This document shows, piece after piece, positions 58,808 to 64,000 of a stretch of DNA of 64,000 nt. Each line of letters starts with the position of its first letter. Within the stretch, counting starts at the first letter, position 1. Location: contig QXEO01000236.1 in NCBI GenBank assembly GCA_007115705.1, positions 5,739,434-5,803,433 on the forward strand, read 5' to 3'. A program made the position numbers and the translations under genes. Origin of the DNA: Dactylis glomerata. Lineage: Eukaryota > Streptophyta > Magnoliopsida > Poales > Poaceae. The notes beneath the pieces were generated by a model that was not told the origin of the DNA, ran no database searches, and saw nothing but the letters and a program-made list of their open reading frames with translations.

Positions 58808-61800
58808 GTCTCCCACTTGCACTAGAGTCAATAATCTAGTTGATACTTGCGTATATAACACTTATGGCTTTCATGTGTTATCCGAACGCGTTGCAGTGGT
58901 TAATCTGATCTCCAGATCTGACACTTTCAGTTCTGTGTGTATTTGCATGTCTTTGCGTCTCTACGCATCACTCATTCTCAAATGAGATAGTTGGGTATAA
59001 ATTTGGTCCTTTGGTGAGACCTTAGTTCCTTTAGCTAAAATCATGTTGTCACTATTGTCGCACAATAGATCTTCACAGTAATAGCCAGCTTGGAACTACA
59101 CCTAGTTTGATAACAAACTTCTTGACACAAATGCCCTCTTTTGCTACTTCTAAAGTAGCCATATACTCAACCTTTGTTGTAGAATCCATCACAATGTCTT
59201 AACTTTGGAACTCATCCAAATCCATCATGGAACTTCCTTCCATTACATTGTGCCACCTAAACATACAGCTAAAATTGAGATAAACTTAATTTGTATCTTG
59301 TGACAAACCTAGTATCAATGTAACACTTTACAATGAATTATGTGTCACTTTGTCATACATAATATATATCCTTAGTCCTTCTAAAGCACATAAAGATATC
59401 TCTACTATTGTCCAGTGATCATCTTATGACTTTTATCACTCTGGTATATGCTCATAACATTTAGAGCATAGGACATATCTGGATATGTACATATCATGGT
59501 ATACATGATCGATCAAATCATTCATGTGGCTTCACTCATCAAGTGTCAAAAACACCTGAATCTTGTTTCAACCTCTTCCATGCGACAAGAACTTTTCTTG
59601 TTGTTTCCATATTGAACTTCATTCAATATTTCATCTATGTACTTTGGCACAACCATATTGGTACCTCGATCTATCTATATAGACATCGAGACCCAATATT
59701 TTGGTTTTGCCTAAGTCTTTCATTGAAATCTAATTTTAATGAAATTCTTAACCTATGCCAATAAAAGATACATTATTTCCAATTAACAATATGTCTTCTA
59801 CATAATGTACTAGAAATATGTCTCAGCGCTCCCACTTAATTTCTTGCAAATGCAAGCATATTCATCGTATCTGATGAAACTAAACCTTTTAATTATTTCA
59901 TCACGGTGAATATTCCAACTCCGCGATGCTTACTTCAACCATTGAAGTTTGCATGCCTTTTTAGCATCCTTTGAATTTACAAAACCCATTGGACCATGTC
60001 ATGTACATGTCCTAGGTAACCATTCTATTAGAAGAATGTTGTCTTGTTTGTTCAACTAACATATACCAAACTTGGCATATGTAGTGGTTGCTACAGTAAT
60101 CCGTCCAGACAAAATATCACTATGAAAGATCAAATCTTGTCACAGTCAACTCCTTGAACACAATCGTAAACTCTTTTAACGATGTGTCGACTATTTCATA
60201 GATGTTAAACATCCATGTCTGTCTTTATAGATCCTAACACGTTCATTAGGCTTCATGCCTTTTGAGGGTCTTCCAAGTTCATAAACTTAGTTTCTCGTGT
60301 ATGGAACTATCACGGATTTTATGGCTTCTAGCCATTTGACGGAGTCAGGGCCCATCATTGCTTCTTTGCATGCAGTCGGTTCATCATTGTCAAACAATAA
60401 TGATTCATTCTCAAATCTAACTATTTGATTGTTACCCGACTCACGCGGTTCAATAGGAACTTTGATCTATGTGACCACAACCTTTGAGGTACGACAACCA
60501 TGCGCATTGTGGCCGCCTCCTTCCCAGCGCTGCGCTACTCAGCACATATAGCTTAGGTTCAATAACCCAATCAAAGTTCTATTGTCCTCCCACTTGACTT
60601 TTTGCAAAAAATTCCTTCTCAAGAAACTTGACGTTTTCAGCGACAAACACTTTTGTCTTCAGTGTTCTGGAGGAATACCCAACAGTTACTTTGGGATAAC
60701 CTACAAAGACGTATTTATCCGACTTTGGTTGTAAACATTTTACATATGCCTAGCATACCAAAATTTTAGAAAAAACAACTTGGGTTTTATCCCATGCCAT
60801 AACTCATATGGTATCATTTCAACGGATCATGATGGCGCTCTTTTCAGTGTAAAAGCGGTAGTCTCTAAAGCTTTATCCTTAAAATATAATGGCAGTTTTA
60901 TATACGACACCTTTGATCCAACGATGTCAAACAAAGTTTGATTTCATCTCTCGAACACTCCATACTTCTATGGTGTTTCGGGAAATACAAGTCTATGGAA
61001 CGATTCCTCAACTTTTAGGTGTTTGCTAAACTTGTAACTCAAATATCTTCCTTTATGATCAAATCATAAATTCTTTATTCTCTTGTTACAATGATTTTCA
61101 ACTTCAACTAGAAATACTTTGAACAATATTCAAATATTTCATGCTTCTTCCTTATCAAGTAAATATACACATATATCTACTCAAATCATTGGTTAAAGTA
61201 AATGAAGTTCAAGAATTCACCATACACGGCTACACATAATGGACTATATACATCAACATGTACAATATCCAATAAGTTAGTCGTCCGTTCTTCTTTGGCC
61301 TACAAACGGAGTTTTAATCATCTCTAGGAAATTTTCACAAGCGTCAATTGATTCAAAATCAAAAGACTCCAAAATCCCATCAACATGGAGTTTCTTCATG
61401 TTCACTTTCCAATATGATTTAAACGGCGGTGTCACTCATAAGTGATCTTCTAATCATTTGTCTTAAGACATTTTTAGCATCAGTGTTATGGATGTGATTT
61501 CTCCAACAAGATAAGCGTTCATTCATCTTTTATGAATGCGGTAATAATTTGAACAACCATTGTTCTCATAATACCAGAACAAAATAACAATTATTCAAAT
61601 AAATCTTGAAGGCTAGGTTTAATTCCAACGAAACACAATAACACTTTATTTGTTTTCGATGAGAATCATCCGATATTCATTTGCTAGTTAATTAGGCCAT
61701 TGTAGTTCTTGTATTGCGTTGTATGACAGTTCATACCAACCAATTTAGTATCAAATACCCAAGAACCACATTGTTTTAACAAGCAACGAATACAACCATA

Positions 61801-63792
61801 ACATATATATCTTCTATATACCTGAGCTGGACATTTCCAGTCTTTTCTTTTCCGCCAGAATAAATTTTGGATTCTCTTTTAGCAATTCTTTTTCGTCTAG
61901 AAGAATCTATCAACATCAATGGTGGCGCCATACACATGGCACATAGTTCAAGGTATGATTAGTCAAACACTAATACCCTTGGACTCACACTTTGAAGTAG
62001 ATCACCATTATCAAATATTTGGCGTTCTTCCAAATTCCATTCTTTAGTAATCTTTTAGTGCAGTAAACATTTTACCTACATCTTCCATTCATCCTATCAT
62101 GACAACTTTCATGATCAAGCTACTATAGCTTATGAGGACGAATTGTGAGTATAATATTAGTTCCTAAACCTTTTAGGAGATCTGGACGCCTGGCGTCTCT
62201 AATCTGCGCAAATTCTCATACAATACGAGAACATGTGTCTTACTAAATTATACTCTATCACTTTGCAACCAAACATTGTTTTAGATATCACAATATCTTC
62301 CACACATGATAGTTTATGAAACAATTCTTTCAACTCCTAGATAACCTTGATACAAAAAACAACTTTTGAATATCAAGGATGATGGAGGCAAGTGTGATAC
62401 TTAGATACTAACACTGGAATTGTTACTCTTGATTTAATACTACTTATTAAATTTTATCGAGTAACAAGGGTTTGCTAAAAGTTTGCAATAGGACTTTAAA
62501 CTTTAGATTGACATTCAAACAATACGATACCAGTTCGTAAAGTTAACATCCAGAATTCTATAGTTCTATTATCTCAATTATAGCTAATCGCAAGGTAGTA
62601 AACGGATGCCAATAACTACAACAAACTATGCAAATTCACTTTGATTTAGTTCATGATAAATTGAGTTCTATAATTCAAAATTACTAAAAGAACTCCCACT
62701 TAAAAACAACATCCCTCTTAGTTTTCTTAAGTGATTACACGAACCAAATTCACTATACCGCAACCGATCATCACGTGCAACGGCATAGTTTCAAAGGCGA
62801 ACATCACCATGTTCATCATATCAACCATATGACTCATGCTTAACCTTTTGGTTCGTGTTCCGAGGCCATGTCTGTACATGCTAGGCTCGCCAAGTAGAAC
62901 CATAGCACTCGCGTGTGTAAAACTGTCTTACATCCGTCGTATGTGAACGTAGAGTCTGTCACACCCGATCATCACGTGGTGTCTCGAAACGACGAACTTT
63001 CTTGACGGTGCATGCTATGGAAGAACACATTTTTATCTTGATATTTATGTGAGAGGGATCATCTTATAATGCTACCACGCGATCAAATCTAAGCAAAATA
63101 AGATGCATAAAAGGATAAACATCACATGCATATATAATGTGATATGATATGGTCCTTCACGCATTCGATCTCCATCTTGTGCGTCATGGCATGATCTCCA
63201 TCATTCCACCGGCGTAGCACCAAGGTCCATGGCGCGCCAACTTGGTTGTCTTCCTCCATTACAATATATCACTTGGATATATATATACGGCATGCAGGCC
63301 ATTTAAATGTAAAGACAACCATATGGCTCCTGCCGGTTGTTTATAACTTTACAAAAAGGATCATCGCATACAATTTGTAACATAAACAATTTGACCATAT
63401 CACATCACATGCCCCTGCAAAAACAAGTTAGACGTTTCTAATTTGTCTTGCATATTTTACGTGGTTTGGGGCTTTCTAGGAAGAACCGTTCTTAACTACG
63501 AACAAGAACCACAACGGTGATAAAAATATTATTAACAACTCTTTGTAAAATAGATCATAACTATAGTGGGAGAAACGTGCACCCGCAAAGCCACATATGC
63601 CGAAGCATGTCAAGTGTGGGACAAGTCTCGTGAACGTGGTCACGTAAGGTTAGTCTCGGGCAGCTTCAATCCCACTATGCCACTATGATCCAAAATACCA
63701 AAAAAATTGCAATAACATGATCATCAACGCCCACATCCACATGTGTTCTAACCGTGCATACCAACTACGCATAGAGATGGCTCTGATACCAC
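58808..63792 (-). mobile_element. E6 degenerate interior
   Basis: It aligns along its length with interiors 1 and 2: RNase H remnant near 59100-59200, RT remnant near 59900-60100, the GCTGCGCTACT region near 60530, integrase remnant near 61200-61450 and leader from about 62700. Frames are broken by many indels. The leader is the best preserved part against interior 3. Confidence 0.75.
63780..63791 (-). other. E6 primer-binding site
   Basis: The minus strand reads TGGTATCAGAGC, complementary to initiator-Met tRNA, one base from the 5' LTR. Confidence 0.85.
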
Positions 63793-64000
63793 TGATGGGT
63801 TCGTAGCATAGAAAACAAAAAAATTCCTACGCAAGAACGCATAAACTGGCCAAGGTACTCTACGAGATGGTAGCAACGGAAACTAACCCTCGACGACCGT
63901 AAGCGGGGATTACGTTCCCGCACAAATGTTGACGATGGAGAGTTGGTGAAGACACACGTAGTCGACGTAGTTGTTCACTTGACGTAGTCGACGTCGTGGT
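63793..64000 (-). repeat. E6 5' LTR, partial
   Basis: The first 208 bases match 57882-58089 with roughly 8 differences, including a change in an A run. The remainder is beyond the window, so it is unknown whether this copy also lacks the GC-rich centre. Confidence 0.85.

Larger units (their letters stand above)
57882..64000 (-). mobile_element. E6: second non-autonomous Copia element, right end outside window
   Basis: 3' LTR 57882-58807, interior 58808-63792, 5' LTR from 63793 (208 bases visible). It shares the PPT context GTCTCCCACTTGCACTAGAG, the PBS and the degenerate pol layout with interiors 1 and 2. Interior length is almost the same (4,985 against 4,967 bp), but it is clearly diverged from them and it lacks the ectopic integrase block. 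No usable reading frame. Confidence 0.85.

Overview
This window is a nest of transposable elements from a Triticeae grass (wheat, Aegilops, rye or barley type). I see no convincing host gene, rRNA or tRNA gene. The grass assignment rests on a Copia element whose LTRs, polyprotein and initiator-Met primer site match my memory of the WIS/Angela/BARE-1 group, on Ty3/Gypsy elements with Athila-type gag-protease and tRNA-Asp primer sites, and on deep nesting with clean target-site duplications (TSDs). Family names come from recall, not a database search. Labels E1 to E8 below are my own.

Left third (1-23063): a tandem array of four related LTRs (984-2714, 7682-9411, 14379-16105, 21345-23063) separated by three interiors, all on the minus strand. 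Interiors 1 and 2 are nearly identical 4,967-bp copies of a non-autonomous element: coding part degenerate, but LTR, leader, primer-binding site (PBS) and polypurine tract (PPT) preserved. Interior 3 carries an intact 1,327-residue gag-pol gene (16134-20117), the only gene here that looks functional, and plausibly the source of proteins for its defective neighbours. LTR3 serves two different interiors, which points to LTR-LTR recombination. Left of LTR1 lies a 963-bp inverted copy of part of the interior.

Middle (23064-41850): the array abuts a partial Athila-type LTR (E8, 23064-23683). E8 sits inside the interior of E1 (23684-29723, minus), which also holds a GC-rich, LINE-like insertion (25414-27116). 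Old sequence with a Stowaway MITE follows. Next is the complete element E2 (30762-38409, plus, TSD GTGTG), which carries a 762-bp hAT-like MITE. Then come unassigned AT-rich sequence and the end of another Gypsy-like element, E7 (about 40100-41850), with a promoter-like module running antisense to it.

Right third (41851-64000): E3 (minus, Athila type, 3' LTR 41851-43490) inserted into E7. E3 was then hit three times: by E4 (44915-51381, TSD CTGGG), a coding-free LTR element filled with minisatellites and primed by tRNA-Lys; by E5 (52184-55302, TSD GACGC/GACAC), a deleted sister of E3 in opposite orientation; and by E6 (57882 to beyond the window), a second non-autonomous Copia element related to interiors 1 and 2, which cut E3's gag-protease gene.

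Most elements here appear defective and would need proteins in trans. What they keep is the cis-acting set: LTR, PBS, leader, PPT and, repeatedly, extra internal PPT-like copies.
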